DNA of 64,000 nucleotides from assembly GCA_013350335.1 (NCBI GenBank), contig CM023540.1, positions 18,047,828 through 18,111,827 of the forward strand, in the 5' to 3' direction. The stretch is from Chimonanthus salicifolius. Taxonomy: Eukaryota > Streptophyta > Magnoliopsida > Laurales > Calycanthaceae. Positions within the stretch are counted from its first letter, which is position 1, and every line of letters begins with the position of its first letter. Below are positions 1 through 12,690 of the stretch, piece after piece. Made by a program: the position numbers and the translations under genes. The notes under the pieces were generated by a model. The model was given only the letters and a program-made list of their open reading frames with translations. It was not told the DNA's origin and did not search any database.

Positions 1-1337
1 AATCTACCAAGAATTGACAAACTTTTATAATAGTAGTCAAATGTCAGGATTTAATCAACCAGGATCTGAGTAGATTTACTCTTGCTTCCTTTTTTCAAAA
101 TCTCTTAGATTATAATCTCCTAATTGCTAAACACACCCCCAGTACACTATTATCACTAATCAGATATAACTGAACATCAGTATGTGTCCAACAACCTTTA
201 ATATGTAGAGAACAAAAATTTCAATCTCCTAAAAATCAAAGATCTCAATATAGGCATTTGGCAAGCAATAAATTAGTTGCAAAATATGTTAAAAGTGAAG
301 TTTGCATCGTGGGACCATATAAAGAGATCTTCTTCACATCAGGTTGTCTTTATCACTAAGAGGCCACTCTTGTCTCCACAAACCCTCTCCGCTCCAACAA
401 CAACCAATCACCGTCTCCTCAAATGACAGGTAAACATCAATATTTTCAGAGTGGATTTTAAGCTCTCCCGCCCCGCTTCCCCCTCCCCGCCACAACGAAA
501 CCCCCTTTCGGAAAAGAGGATTCCATGAAAATAGCCCTTTAAATAAGAAAATCTACTTATTGCAATCCTACAATTTTTGCAAACATGCAAAAATGAAATG
601 AGAAGTTGAAAACCACATTTTTGGAAAAACTACCTTACTTTTTGTGTAAATGCCATTTTTCATTGTAAAACATATTTTTAATGAAAAACACAAACTGTGC
701 TTACCAGTTCTTTTCTAATAGAATTCAAGGTGTAAAAGGTTCCACTAGATGCCTCTATGATGAGGGTAGAGACATACGTCTCAGATAGAAGGTCTAGTAA
801 AATCATATAAAATCTATCTCAAGTGTGCCAAATGTCACAACAGATTTTAGCAGTCAATTCAAGTGTAACATCTTAATGGGCTTACCATTGGCTGACTGGA
901 AAATGAAACTACTTTATAGTTGTATACTTCAGACTAGATGATGCAGTTAACCAAAATGACATTCTGTAGGAGAAATCTATCAACATTAAACCTTTGTTTT
1001 ACAAGTGGTAAATTTTCGTGGAAGGAAAACTAACATACGGAACAATAGGCCCTAACAAGAACTGCAATAAGCATTAATGGATATGAATGGTAATAAGAGA
1101 TGATCTCTGTCATCATCGAACCCATATTCTTAAGTATAATTATTAAAAAAATGACAACAGTGAAATGATGAAGATCAACAAAATATCTAATAAGAATATG
1201 TGTCCCATACCAGAATATTTCCAACCAGTTACGAAAATAAAGGATCCCAATCATGCATTGGGAAACATGACTACATTTCAAACAATATGGGCACTTCCAC
1301 AATATTAAAATCATTATAAAGAAAAGGAGATATTAAC
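1..1337. other. Intron 5 of TOM40, no coding signal
   Basis: AT-rich sequence downstream of TOM40 exon 5. I looked on the minus strand for the next expected exon and for other conserved coding sequence and found none. The 94-codon open frame on the minus strand at 1030-1314 has no family resemblance. Confidence 0.6.
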
Positions 1338-4300
1338 CTTGTAATCAAAGTTGAATGTGCCCTGGGAGAAATGAGGTTCATTTTGAATCTGGGAGAAAGA
1401 AACATATACATTAAATCAATATTTAATAAAGAAAAATAAAATTGACATTTGTCCTTCCAATAGAAAACAAATACCTGGGCATTGATTTTCAGGGTAAGGC
1501 TTTCAGTCAAATCACACTTTACTCTAGCGTTAAGCCTGCCATCAGTCAATACCCTCCCAACCAGCATCAACTGTAAATAAATAAATGAATAAAAGTACAC
1601 ATCAGAGACACCATACTTAAAAGATATACAAGGGCAAAAGGGGAAAGAAGGACAATATTTCTGAAGTGCTGGAGTACAGCACTTTTCTCCCACTCCCCGC
1701 CTCCCTCCCCCCAGACATTAATGGCTCCACATTCATCCACATTGAAGTAGGTCATCTAGTAGGCCCTAACTTGGATGGATTATAGCTTCAAAATCACTTA
1801 AATCAAGCAATCCTAATAACCACTTAATTAGGCAACTGTTGAGGAAGTGTAAGATATAATCAAGTTGAGAGAGAACGATCGTGCAAATGTAATTTTTTCA
1901 GTAATACCCTATCATAGAACCCACTGGTTGAATGGTTCAGATCAAATACATGTGTAACACGTGTAGATAGTCACTGATGACTTCAGGAAAAACAAACAAC
2001 AAACACAGTCTCTTTCTTAAACTTAATAAAAGTGGTTAAGAGTCTTGTCAAATCGTAAGTATAATGGTTAAGATATTTCCCGTTTCCTAAATTAAGGAGA
2101 CTGCAAATCAACTTTTTGTCTGGCCACACAAGTTTGGGTCAAAGAAGTGGGACGAGAAGATGGATGAAGCTCCACCACCCACCTAACCATCTCATCCTTG
2201 TAGTTCTAACCACTCAATTTCTGATCATGTTAAGCCATTGGTTTATCATTGACCTGTCTTTCTAAGCTAGTCTCTTTTTTTACCAAACTTAAAAGCCAGA
2301 ATGAAGACTCTAAATTCTACCTTTGGGTCCAGAAAATTAGCCCCAAACTCATAGTGTGCTGTTGGAACTTTGATAGTATCCGATGATTGAGAAGGGATCT
2401 CCGCTGATCCCATGAAAACACTAGCAAAAGAATCACAAGCAATCAATTATCATAAGAAATGAAAAAAAAGAATCACAGCAATGAAATGCATATAAATGGA
2501 AACATACCTGTGACTGAGTGAGAATTTTTGATTGAGTCCTTTAGTAAAATCAAAGCGCATACCCTCAAAAAGTTCTGGCTTTAATGACACTGCAATTTAT
2601 GCACAAAAATCAACATTTTATTATATGTCCCACAACCGATAACACATGAATTTGGTATAATGAAAAGCAATTGCGATCAACTAAGTGCAAACAGCCCAAT
2701 GGACTCACTTTGGCCCATATAGATGGACGGATTTGAAAGAAGGCCTTGGCTTGTGTATGGTGCCTATAAAATTTTATCTTGATTGGATAAAAGACATGTT
2801 TCTTAAGGCCTTGAAAATTTCAATTTTATCTGACGCTGGGAATTCATCATGTTAGATAAACAGGCTTTAAAAATCATATTAGTGTCAAATTGGATATAGG
2901 AGCAATTCATGGGGGGTAGGTGATATGAGAAGGGAATGGATCTATTGGGTCCACTATGACCCTCATAAACCAAAGTTTTTTTGAAAATTAACTTTCATTA
3001 ATCAAAAGTTAAAAAAGGAACAAGAGGTACACTAAGGGTAGGCTAAAAGAACCCCACCACACACAAGAAACAACCAAAACCCTCCCAACCCATTACAAGA
3101 ATTTGTTTACAATTTCCATAGACAAAGTTAACCCCTGACGCGCCATCTCATTAGCCACTGAGTTAGCTGACCGAGGAGCCAAAGCAATCGTAAATTCAAA
3201 TGACGCCATGGAATGCCGAATCCTCTCAATTTTATCTAAGAATATCTACAGACATAGAGATCCCATCGCCCACCCCACAACTACCTTTGAATCGCCTTCT
3301 ACTAAACTCCCTCGGACACCTAACTATTCCAACTCCAATATGCCTCGCCATAAAGCAAACGACTCCACCTCAATTACCGATCCATTAGGAATTGGGCAGG
3401 CAAAAGAGATCACAGTAGACCCCTCATCATTACCGATCCTATCTCTCGAATACAACTACTATCAAAATTGAGCTTGAGAAGCCCAACTGCAAAAGGAGAC
3501 CAAGAAACTTGAGGCCTAGACTCCAAATGTTGCATAACAGAATCCATGGAAGCCCAACTCCTACAAACATCCGAAATAGATAAACCCCGGAACTTCATCG
3601 ACCCAACCAGCCACCAAGCCACTCTAAGCTTAATAACTTCAATAAGATGCACCAAAGAGCATTCCTTGCCTTGAAAAATCATTTTATTTCTTTCTAACCA
3701 AATGGACCAAACAATACTCAAAGAGAACTTCCAATCATCATCGCCCCTTCATTGAATAGCGCACTCCATGCTTGAGGAAGACAAAAATTAGCACCCATCA
3801 ACTGAATGAAGTGCATCCAAATCTAATAAGAGAACCGGCAACGTAGTAACAAATGATTTACCAATTCTGCATCTGCTAAACACAACGGGCATGCATTAAC
3901 AATAATCATCTTCCGAAGCCTTAAATTATCAATAGTCAAAATTTTCTACAATCTAGCAAGCCACCCCAACACCTTTACCTTAAAGGGGGAAACGTCCTCC
4001 CAAATTTTCGGATGAATAGGAGGAACCTCACCAACCTTCATGAGATGATTGCAGAAAGACCTCACAGAAAAGAAGCCATGAGGATCAAGCTCCCAAATTT
4101 GCCTATCCCCCATTACCACTACAAAAACACTTTCCAAACTATTCATTAAGGAAATCCATCCTTCCACCATCCAATCCTCCAACTCCCTCTGAAAGTTAGG
4201 GCCCCAACCTCTTTATTATTTATTAAATCATAACACTCTCTAACCAGCGCCTCTTTCTTTGCGACGATAAAAAAAAGAGCAAGGAACACCAATGCCAAAT

Positions 4301-7300
4301 AAGTATCTCCCAACCATTTGTCTAACCAAAAGAGAATATCATCACCGGAATACACTCGGTACCGACTATGACAACCAAACACCAGCGCCATAGAGGAAAC
4401 TCTTTTGCAAAAACAAGAATCCCTCCTATTAACATTAGCAACCCTCCACCCGTATCCCTACAACCTATTCTTGCATAGGATAATATCTTTCCATAATCCC
4501 TCAGTAGAATCCCCCAATCTCCATAGCCACTTCCCCAGCAAAGCCCCCATTAAAGTGATGAATTGGCGGAATCCCAAGACCACCTTCCTCCTTTGGTTTA
4601 CAAACTTGAGACCAACTAACCAGATGGAATTTTCACTTTTCTCTATCATCTTTCCACAAAAACTGCCACTAAACCCTATCCAATTTATCAATCACCGCCG
4701 AAAGACATTTAAACACACTAAGAAAATATACTGGAAGGCTAGATAAGACCACCTTTATCAAGATGATTCCTACCTCCAATAGACAAGTACTTCTCTTTCC
4801 AAGCCGAAAGTCTTCTCTCCATCTTATCAATGACGTTATCCCAACATGCCTTTCTAGGCTTACCTTTACAAAGAGGAATACCAAGGTATGAAGAAGGGAA
4901 AGATGCCACTTTGCAACCCAACAGAGCCGACAACTCCACACCTATGATCAACATTAACCCCCATCAGTTTGTTTTTCTCAAAATTAATCTTGAGCCCAGA
5001 ATATATCTGAAACCACTGAAGAACCGCCCAAACCGATTTCAACACCTCTTTATCCGCCTTTAGAAAGAGAAATGTGTCATCAGCATATTGCAAGTGGGAT
5101 CTCGATATCAGAATTCTCAATATGAAAGTCTTGAATCTATCCCTGCGACGAAATCACCTGAAACATAAGATGAAGAGCCTCAACCACAATAACATAGAGG
5201 TAAGGAGATAGAGGGTCCCCTTGCCTAACACCCTTCTCCATTTTGAAAAACCCTTACAGGACTCCCATTCACCAACACGGACAAAAAAACTGAGGATAAA
5301 CATGACCGCATCCAACAACTCCAACAATCCACAAAACCCATTCTTCCCAAAACATAGTCCAAAAAGGACCAATCCACATTATCGTAGGCTTTTTGAAAAT
5401 CCAATTTACAAACCACCACTGCTTCCCCTGATAAGAATTTAGAATTTAAACACTCATGAGCCACTGCCACCGAGTCAACAATCTGCCTATCTTTCAAAAA
5501 AGCACTTCGCGAATGGGAAATAATATGAGGGAGAAACACCTTCAACCGATTAGCCAAAACCTTGGCTAGAATCTTATACGGGATGCCAATCAAGGAGATA
5601 GGGCGAAAATCAATTAGACCAGACGCACTAGACTTCTTTGGAACCAATGTAATAAATTCAGCCCACAAACCTTTTGACAGAATACCTCTACCAATAAATT
5701 CAAAAATTGAAGCCAACACATCCGGCTTGACCAACTCCCAAAAATGCTTGAACAAAATAGAAAACCCATCCGGACCAGGAGCTCTATCCTCACCCAATTG
5801 TCAAACCGCATCTTTGACTTCTGATTCTTCACAAGCACTTTCCAAAAAAATTCTTTGTTCCCTCCGAAATCACTTTAAAAGGAAGCAAAGTTGGAACAAG
5901 AAATTCCATCAATGGAGCCTTATACAATTTCTGGTCAAATAGAACAATCTCCTCACAAATGTCAGATGTCCTATCGTCATCAACTTGTAGAGAGTGAATA
6001 TAGTTTGTTCTTCTTCACGCACTAGCCATGTGATGGAAAAACTTAGTGTTCTTATCCCCTTCTTTCAACCATCTTCATTGCAATCTTTGCTTCCATTGAA
6101 TCTCATCCCTCAAAGTTTTCTTTTTTAAACTTATTTTAATGTCCTTCCTTCACAACAACTGATCTTGGGATAGCACCCCCACCTCCTCCAACTGGTGTAG
6201 ACTCTGTAATTCCTTCAACCAAGCATGTTCCTCACCCTTTCTTCCTCTCTCTCCTAGCATGGGCCCACATTTTCATCTTCCCTTTAACAAACTTCAGTTT
6301 CTGTAGGAAGCGGTAACCCTTCCAACCCATAGGAGTGGACGCCCTCCACCATTCTTCTACTAGCTCCTTAAAACCATCAACCTTCAATCAATCCAATTCA
6401 AACCGGAAGGGAATAGGGCCCCAAGACTCCAAACATGAATAAAGAATAAAAGGAACATGATTCGAGACAGGATTGAAAGCAACAGGTTGGTCGGTTTGAT
6501 GAAAACCTTCCAACCAACTAGAATCAACCAAAAACCTGTCTAAACGAGAAAGACACCCAAAGGTAGATCTATCAGCTCCATGTCCTCAATCCAATCACTG
6601 AAGGCCTGCATTTGAGACGAAATTATTCTACACCCTTCCTCTCCGACATTCAACGGACGATATTAAAATCACCACCCAAGCACCACGGAAATGAAGAAAA
6701 CCCTCTAGTTGTAGCTAACTCTTCCAAAAACTGAGTTTTGTCAGCATCAATCGTTGGTCCATAAACATTTGTAGACAGATAGGACCTCCCAGCAAATTCA
6801 TCTTCCAACACCGTAGATATGGAGTAAGAATTTACTGCAACTGACACCAATTTCCATTTATTCATATTCCAGATTGTCCACAAACCACTAGAAGCCCTTT
6901 CTGAAGCCTTTCCCACCCAACCCAGACTGGAATTACCCCAAACTGATCTAACAAAACCTTCATATGGTTCTTCACATTTAGTTTTCCTGCAGAAAAAGGA
7001 TATCTCGTTTTGAGTGAGCACAAATTTCTTGACCATCACCCTCTTCGAAACCTCCCCAAGCCCCTAACATTCCAAGACATAATTTTCATACTGACACTCT
7101 CTGCACTCCCGAAGTCCTTGCCACTACCGGAGGGCGATCATAATTTACAGAGGACTTTAAATTCATGAGTTCTCCCTCCCATTTTCTATGCCGCCGCATC
7201 TGTTGCTCTTCCTCCTGATCCCTTCTCACAGCTTCCCAAAAATCCTTCAATATTTCTTTTAACTACATGGACCTACTTGGAGAAGAGATCCCAAGCAAAG

Positions 7301-10300
7301 CCCCTCAATTCTAACTACCAAAGATAAACAGTCATCTCCGTCAGAAGCTTCCGCCCAACTCAAAAGTCTATTTGAGAAATTAGAAACATGCCCATCCGCC
7401 ACCTGCAACTCCAAACCAGCCCCTTCTGAAAAGTTTACCATACCTGGCGAAACTTGTTCCACCATCAGACTGGGAGCCAAGGCTTCCAGCATCTGAATCT
7501 CTGGATTTACTACCACCAGTTGACGATCTGGAGGAGAAACAGTGTGAGAAGGGGTTCTCATAGTTTCCCAGGAGAAAAGAAGAGAACTCTCAGTGTCACG
7601 TAAGGGAACCACCGTCGTCGCGGTCCTACAGGAAGATTCAAGGTTCCGCAGTGCCACTGATAGGAATGGAAGTATTCTTGTTCTGCAATGAAGGGGTGGA
7701 AGACTTGGGCAGGCTTCGATTAGGATCAAAAGGCATTTCAAGTCCACGATGAACTAAAAAAACCTTAACAGACCCATGGGCTTTTTCTAAAGTTCTTGAG
7801 CCTAATTGGGAAGTGGGCATCCCATGAATAGAGCTCAACAGCATTGGGCCTTGCCTCTGGGCTCAAGAGCGAGTCCATAACTTGGAGTCTAAGTTTACCT
7901 TACCCGAACTCAACTGTAAGATCTCTTTAAATGTCCTTTCCACTCGTGGTTGCCCTAACTCCCCTTTCCGCAACTCTCCTTACTCCTAACAATGCAAAAT
8001 CCCCTCCACATTCCTCAACTAGAATCCTTCATCACAATCACTAAAGGAAACAGCAGCGAGATTTTAGGAAGAGTTCCCGCTCGCAAATTCAAACCACCAA
8101 AAACTAGCAACGGACGGGAGATTTCCTTTTCCGTCATTGGCACCACTGTCGCTTGTCGTTGATCCTCTTCCGATGCCGGTTGCCTCTGCAAAACCTGTTT
8201 TGATTCGGTTACAAGAGGTAGTAAAGGAACAACAGCATTTTCCCCATCCAAATTCTCCTCCTCCTCCGAGACCACAAGAGGGCAAACCACTTCCGATCGA
8301 TCACAATCAGCCACAACTTCCTCCATACTCCTTATCACCCGAGGCTCTACCTCCGTCTGCAAACTAAATCGAATGTCTACCAAATCCAACGACAATATCT
8401 AAGGAATAACTACATCAGAAGGATAAGTTATTTTCAAACGAGCAAATTCCACCACCTCCATCTTCAAACATCCACTTCTTTGACCATCCCGATCAATTCT
8501 CCCAACTTCCACAACACCTCTTTACGCCAAGCATGCAGAGGAATACCAAATATCCTACCCAATTCACCACCAAACCAGGGCCCTGAATCTCAATCCATCT
8601 GCTTATTCGCTTCAATGGACCATCAGCAAAGTGGGAACCTCCATAACTGAATCGTCTTTTATCCTCCTCTTTATCAAGCACAATCTAGAAAAGAAAAGGG
8701 GAAATCCGTCGACCCATCACCCTCAGATCAAATCCCCAAACCGCCAAAAGCCATTCCTTGATCTCTCTCGCCGGAGTGTATGAATGACAAATGACCCCTA
8801 TCCAAGTACCAGCCAACTTTTCCTTGTTGATTTCTACAAACGCCTCATTAACCTGCAACAATTCACTAGCCGGAAGAGAAACGGTATGATGGATAGGCTT
8901 AGGTTTGCTACCCAAACCTGAACCATGATTGTTCACCATGACTCTCCGTTCAGGAGAAGAGCCTCCTTCTCCCTTTCTGATCAACCTTCTATTCTCAGGG
9001 CCAAATTTGGCTTGATTAAGCTGAATCTTCTTCCCTTCGAACACCTTCCCATCCGTCATCTTTATAGCATTGACCATTTCCCTCTCTGTTCTAAATCTAA
9101 CAAAAGAGAAATTATGACGTTTCTCGGTCCTCCGATCAATCGGCACAAAAATGTCAAAGACCACACCATGATGCAGGACAACTAATTAAAATCTGAAAAT
9201 GGAAGGTGATGAGATGCACCGCATCACACCAGCAACTCCAAAAACTCTGACCGAATCACCGGCCCCCCACTCAGGAATGTTTCCCACGAACTCTAAGAAA
9301 CTATCACACTACCACTCAACCATCTTCCTCTGGCTCAGTTAAACCCCTCCATATAGCAAACTTCTCAGAAATTGGAGTTCCCAAGAAGGCTAAAGCCAAT
9401 TAACAAACAAAAGTTTACACCAAATTTCATGCAAACTCGTTTGTGGGTAATGTTGTCAAACTCGAATCGTATCGTGAATCGGTCTAGGGTGTGAATCGTG
9501 AATCGTGAATCGAAAATCGTAGAATCATAGGTTTAGTTGGCATGAAAATTTGATACTATATAAAATTTTCAAAAACGTTCATTTTACTATAGCAGACATA
9601 TTTTTAAAATATATAGCACAATTTCAAACAATTTTTATTATACAGTTAGACACAAATTAATATGAGATTTAAATATAAATATTAAGTACTAATGGATTTA
9701 AGAAATCAACAAATAAATCAAAGGCATTTAAATAAATTTAAATACCATTCATTAAATAAAAAAATTCTAAAAAAAAAATTAGAGCTTTATATTTTTTTAA
9801 AATAGATAAAAAGATTGAAAAAAAAAATTAAACAAGGGTTTTGAAAAGAAAAAGCACGGCAAAAAATAAAACATGAAAAAATAACATGTGAAAAATAAGA
9901 GAAAAAAATATTTAATTAAAAAGAGAAATAAAAGACTGGAAAAAAAAAAAGAAACAAAAAGAAAGGAAAAATGAAAGCCAATAACTTATTGGCACGAGAA
10001 AGAGCTTTATTGGCAAAAGGAAGCACGTGAGGTTTCTTCTGTGAGACACCACGCGAAAGACGTTTAGGGTTTACATGTGCGAAAGACTAAAAGAGGCTTA
10101 GGGTTTACAGTCTCGCAAAACGAGGGGAAGAAAGAAAGAAAGAAAGGGAGAAATCAAAGAGAAAAAAGGTATATTGTTCTTCCTTCTTCCTCCTCTTTCT
10201 CACCTTTTTCTTCTTCGTTTCTTCTTCCTCTTCCTCCTCTTATTTCTTTCAGAATCGAACGATTCTGCAATTTTAGGGGTTGACTCGTACAATTTGCAAG

Positions 10301-11744
10301 CCCACCCTAAAATTGTACGATTTCTGCTAAATACCGATTCATTATGCGATTTGAATCGTTGGACCCTCCGAGCCAAATCGAATCGTACAAGTCAACTCGT
10401 GGCTCGTACAATTTTGACAACATTGTTTGTGGGTGATCCTCATTATATATATTTTAAGCACTTGAAATCATTAAAAAAAAAAAAAACAGGTGGTTATAAA
10501 TATCATGACACAACAAACAGTCACCCATTTTTCCATCCATCAGAGTGTACGAAATTAAATCTTACCACACCATCAACGATGGATGGGTGATATATTCATA
10601 TAATAAGATAGTTACAATCAAATAAATTCAAAGATAAACAGTTGCTAAACTGAATCTTAACAAAAACCAAAGTAACTAATCCTATCCTAATCTAAATCCT
10701 AAACTAACATAAGTACAAAAGAGGATTAGAAATTGGAAACCCATTGAACAAAAGATCTACAAGTGGTCATCAAATTTGCAAGTGAATGGCGATTTTTTCC
10801 CTAATAATTAGTCCCTCAACTCCCCTCTCCGCCCTCCTCCCTCCATCCCTACACCCCCATGCAGGCATATGTGGACGATTTGATGGCCTTGCATCCTGAT
10901 GAAGACATTTTCCTTTTCCCAAAAATTGCCAAGTTAACTCTGATAAAAATGCTGCTTTCTTCCTTTCACAGTCCACATCACTATCAGTAATGTTGGCAAT
11001 AGCAACTTGGAGTTTTAGAGTAAGATAAGTAATTTCACGCCACTACAAATACATCAGAGACAGAGCGCCACCTATTCGAACTTAAACAATCAGGCCATTC
11101 ATAATGTGGGGCATGCCAGGTGCCCAAATGCACCCTTTCACGCTTGATGCGTCAGAAACAAAATTGAAAGCTCTCTACTACAAAAATAAAGTCACACAAC
11201 CCGACATTTTCATCTGTAACAATTCATGGGTCCCATTATTTTGCAAACTAGAATCACATTCCACAGTTCACGGCCTGAAATGCTGCATTTCACCTTTAAT
11301 TCTTCCTATTTATTTATTTATTTTTCATTGTAATGCAACTTGAACCTACAACCAATTGTATACCGAATAGTGCCATGAATCACTGAATTTTAGATCAAAA
11401 TAAAAGCTTCCAAACAACACTATCAAAACCCAATGGAAATATGGAAAAATAAATCAATGGCCCCTTCAGGATGCACGCAAAATTGCAAATGGAAGTGCAT
11501 TCGTGGGAAAGAACTGATTTTTTTATTAAAAAGAAATAGAAATCGGCAGGGGAGACGTACTGAGAGCCTCTCTTTGGATTTCCTCGTAGGGAACGGGGCA
11601 TGGGAGATTGAGCCAGTCAACATTTTCATCCGCTTTTGTATCGATCTCCTTGGGGTCGGATGGCGGAGGAGGAGGGACAAGGACGGCGGCGAAGGACGAA
11701 GGAACCGGTGGTGGAGCGGCTGCATGACTGACGGACGATCCCAT
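1338..11744 (-). CDS. TOM40: Mitochondrial import receptor TOM40, 5' half of gene (exons 1-5)
   Basis: Encodes the beta-barrel pore of the outer-membrane TOM complex, through which precursors enter mitochondria. Five exons join in frame with GT..AG introns: 11561-11744, 2508-2589, 2321-2420, 1475-1570 and 1338-1388 (171 codons). Exon 1 starts at the ATG at 11744, has a Pro-rich N-terminus and ends with the plant TOM40 motif YEEIQREAL. Exon 2 reads [20 protein letters not shown], exon 3 ends in [12 protein letters not shown], exon 4 has [13 protein letters not shown] and exon 5 has [15 protein letters not shown]. No ATG lies in frame upstream of 11744. The remaining exons (the GxDYRAQLQLG part onward, a little under half of the usual ~310 residues) are not found down to base 1, so the gene continues off the left edge. 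Intron 1 is 8971 bp and full of transposons. Exon phases all match, so the call is firm; expression is not shown. Confidence 0.95.
3093..7089 (-). pseudogene. LINE ORF2 remnant: endonuclease, reverse transcriptase, RNase H
   Basis: The original start is the ATG at 7089 ([12 protein letters not shown], the APE-type endonuclease N-terminus); a frameshift follows within about 20 codons. The endonuclease continues at 6650-7039 and ends with GGDFNIVR. Reverse transcriptase is at 5225-5797 ([28 protein letters not shown]) and continues in another frame with the catalytic YADDT near 5080. The zf-RVT-like region is at about 3950-4180 ([17 protein letters not shown]). The RNase H part ends with [13 protein letters not shown] and a stop at 3093. 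The span of about 4.0 kb fits a 1,330-codon ORF2. Several frameshifts make it dead. Confidence 0.88.
7150..9185 (-). pseudogene. LINE ORF1 remnant with RRM-like domain
   Basis: The region upstream of ORF2 holds a broken ORF1. Its N-terminal part (about 9185-9000) reads [17 protein letters not shown] followed by FSFVRFRTE, an RNP1-like motif of an RRM, as in the ORF1 of many plant L1 elements. Further on (about 8500-8660) is [12 protein letters not shown], resembling the DUF4283-type region that follows, but the reading frame changes there. The rest (7150-8400) is in several frames and acidic or low in conservation. The ORF1 product would bind element RNA. No intact frame remains; the 3' limit is approximate. 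Confidence 0.7.
9449..10424. mobile_element. Non-autonomous Mutator-like element (MULE) in TOM40 intron 1
   Basis: A 976-bp insertion is bounded by perfect 10-bp direct repeats GTTTGTGGGT at 9439-9448 and 10425-10434. Its ends are inverted repeats starting AATGTTGTCAAA (right end TTTTGACAACATT), followed inside by degenerate subterminal repeats of the type GAATCGTR. A 9-11 bp duplication with such ends is typical of MULEs. There is no transposase. The interior is AT-rich on the left and has a CT-rich, 5'UTR-like stretch at about 10170-10240 on the right, which could be captured host DNA. Confidence 0.85.
10435..11560. other. Remainder of TOM40 intron 1
   Basis: Sequence between the MULE and exon 1. 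It has no recognisable coding, repeat or RNA feature. The short frames here show no family motif and are taken as chance. Confidence 0.5.
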
Positions 11745-11950
11745 CTCACCAGTTCGGAAAGAGGAAGCAAAGGTTCCTACAGAGAAAGAAATTGCAAGAA
11801 GAAGAAGAAGCAGCGGAAGCAGCGGCAACGGCAGCAGCAGAATGGAGAGATTTTTGGAACTTCGAAGGGTTTTTGAGAGGGTTATGTTCGCATTAAAGCG
11901 TCTTTACGACCGTTTACGATCCGATCCGACCCGACCCGACCCGATAATTT
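11745..11950 (-). promoter_or_regulatory. TOM40 5' UTR and proximal promoter region
   Basis: Just upstream of the TOM40 start codon the minus strand has a CTGCTGCTGCCG-like and CTTCTTCTTC pyrimidine-rich 5' UTR, then AACCCTT, then tandem GGGTC units at about 11924-11945. No TATA box is evident, as is common for housekeeping genes. The transcription start cannot be placed. Confidence 0.4.
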
Positions 11951-12593
11951 GATTGAATTTTAAATACATTTAAGGAAATTGTGTAAAACTTCATAAGTAA
12001 TTCAAGTAATTACAAGACCCCAACAAACTAAATTCATTTAATAAATAAAATGGGCTAAAAATTAAAAATTATCAATATAAGATATTTAATGGTTTTACCT
12101 ATGATGGAAAGGTTATTCCAAAACTTACTAAAATAAATCCATGTTTGTTTCTCTTGTGATTCATTGGATTATAAATTTTTGTCGATATTATTGTCATATT
12201 AGCTATCTTGACTAAAATTTATAAATTTGTGAAATCCTCAAAAATCTTTAAAATTTAGCCAGACTTTATGAAATTAGACCAAAGGTTTAGCCAAAATTTG
12301 ACAAATATCAGTTCACATATTTTTTTCAAAAAATCAACAATATTTTTTGTATTTATATTTTGGCCCATATCAAAACCAAAAAATTTAACCAAAATTTGTA
12401 ACTAAGGTGATTCGTTATTGATTACAAAATTTTAAGTTGTTCATGTTCTTATTAAAAAACCCTCTAAAGATATGCTTATGGATGCCCTAAAGTATAAACT
12501 AAAAATATTATTTCATTTTTAGAAGAACCAATTTAATAGGGGTTTAAGAAGTTTAAATCAAATTTGATCATCTATTCTCTAGAGTTATCAAGA
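11951..12593. other. AT-rich intergenic DNA
   Basis: No coding frame, inverted repeat or RNA gene is visible. Confidence 0.5.
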
Positions 12594-12690
12594 ATTGACT
12601 TTTATGACCGATGGTGAGGTCATGGAGGCTTGAAACGTGGCACCTCCTGTTCCATGAGGTAGGAGATTATCGGTTGATCTACACTCATGT
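12594..12690 (-). repeat. tRNA-derived SINE fragment
   Basis: On the minus strand it reads CATGAGTGTAGATCAACCG (A-box-like head) and GTTTCAAGCCTCC (B-box-like) about 45 bases later. It matches the other SINE copies here (28565, 45171, 52194) in having CATGnGTGTAGnTCAAnnGnT at the head. It is a diverged copy with no convincing A-tail. Confidence 0.55.

Larger units (their letters stand above)
2979..9404 (-). mobile_element. Near full-length, inactive L1-type LINE inside TOM40 intron 1
   Basis: A non-LTR retrotransposon lying in the same orientation as TOM40. On the minus strand the order is an ORF1 with an RRM-like domain, then ORF2 with endonuclease, reverse transcriptase, zf-RVT region and RNase H, then a short 3' UTR and an A-tail (seen as T7 at 2976-2982). 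A likely imperfect target-site duplication is AAACCAAAGTTT at 2967-2978 against AAACAAAAGTTT at 9405-9416 (one mismatch), which sets the boundaries. The length of about 6.4 kb is normal for plant L1 elements. Frameshifts and stops throughout both ORFs mean it cannot move on its own. Confidence 0.88.

Noticed and set aside
1030..1314. 94-codon minus-strand frame as the next TOM40 exon
   Set aside because: The expected GxDYRAQLQLG sequence is absent in all frames; the residues are hydrophobic and AT-driven.
8137..8367. Pro-rich plus-strand frame in the LINE
   Set aside because: Shadow of the minus-strand ORF1 remnant.
11745..11828. Upstream extension of the TOM40 first exon frame (Leu-rich, signal-like)
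   Set aside because: The frame begins at a TTG, not an ATG, and reads through the CTG-rich 5' UTR. TOM40 has no cleaved presequence, so the ATG at 11744 is preferred.
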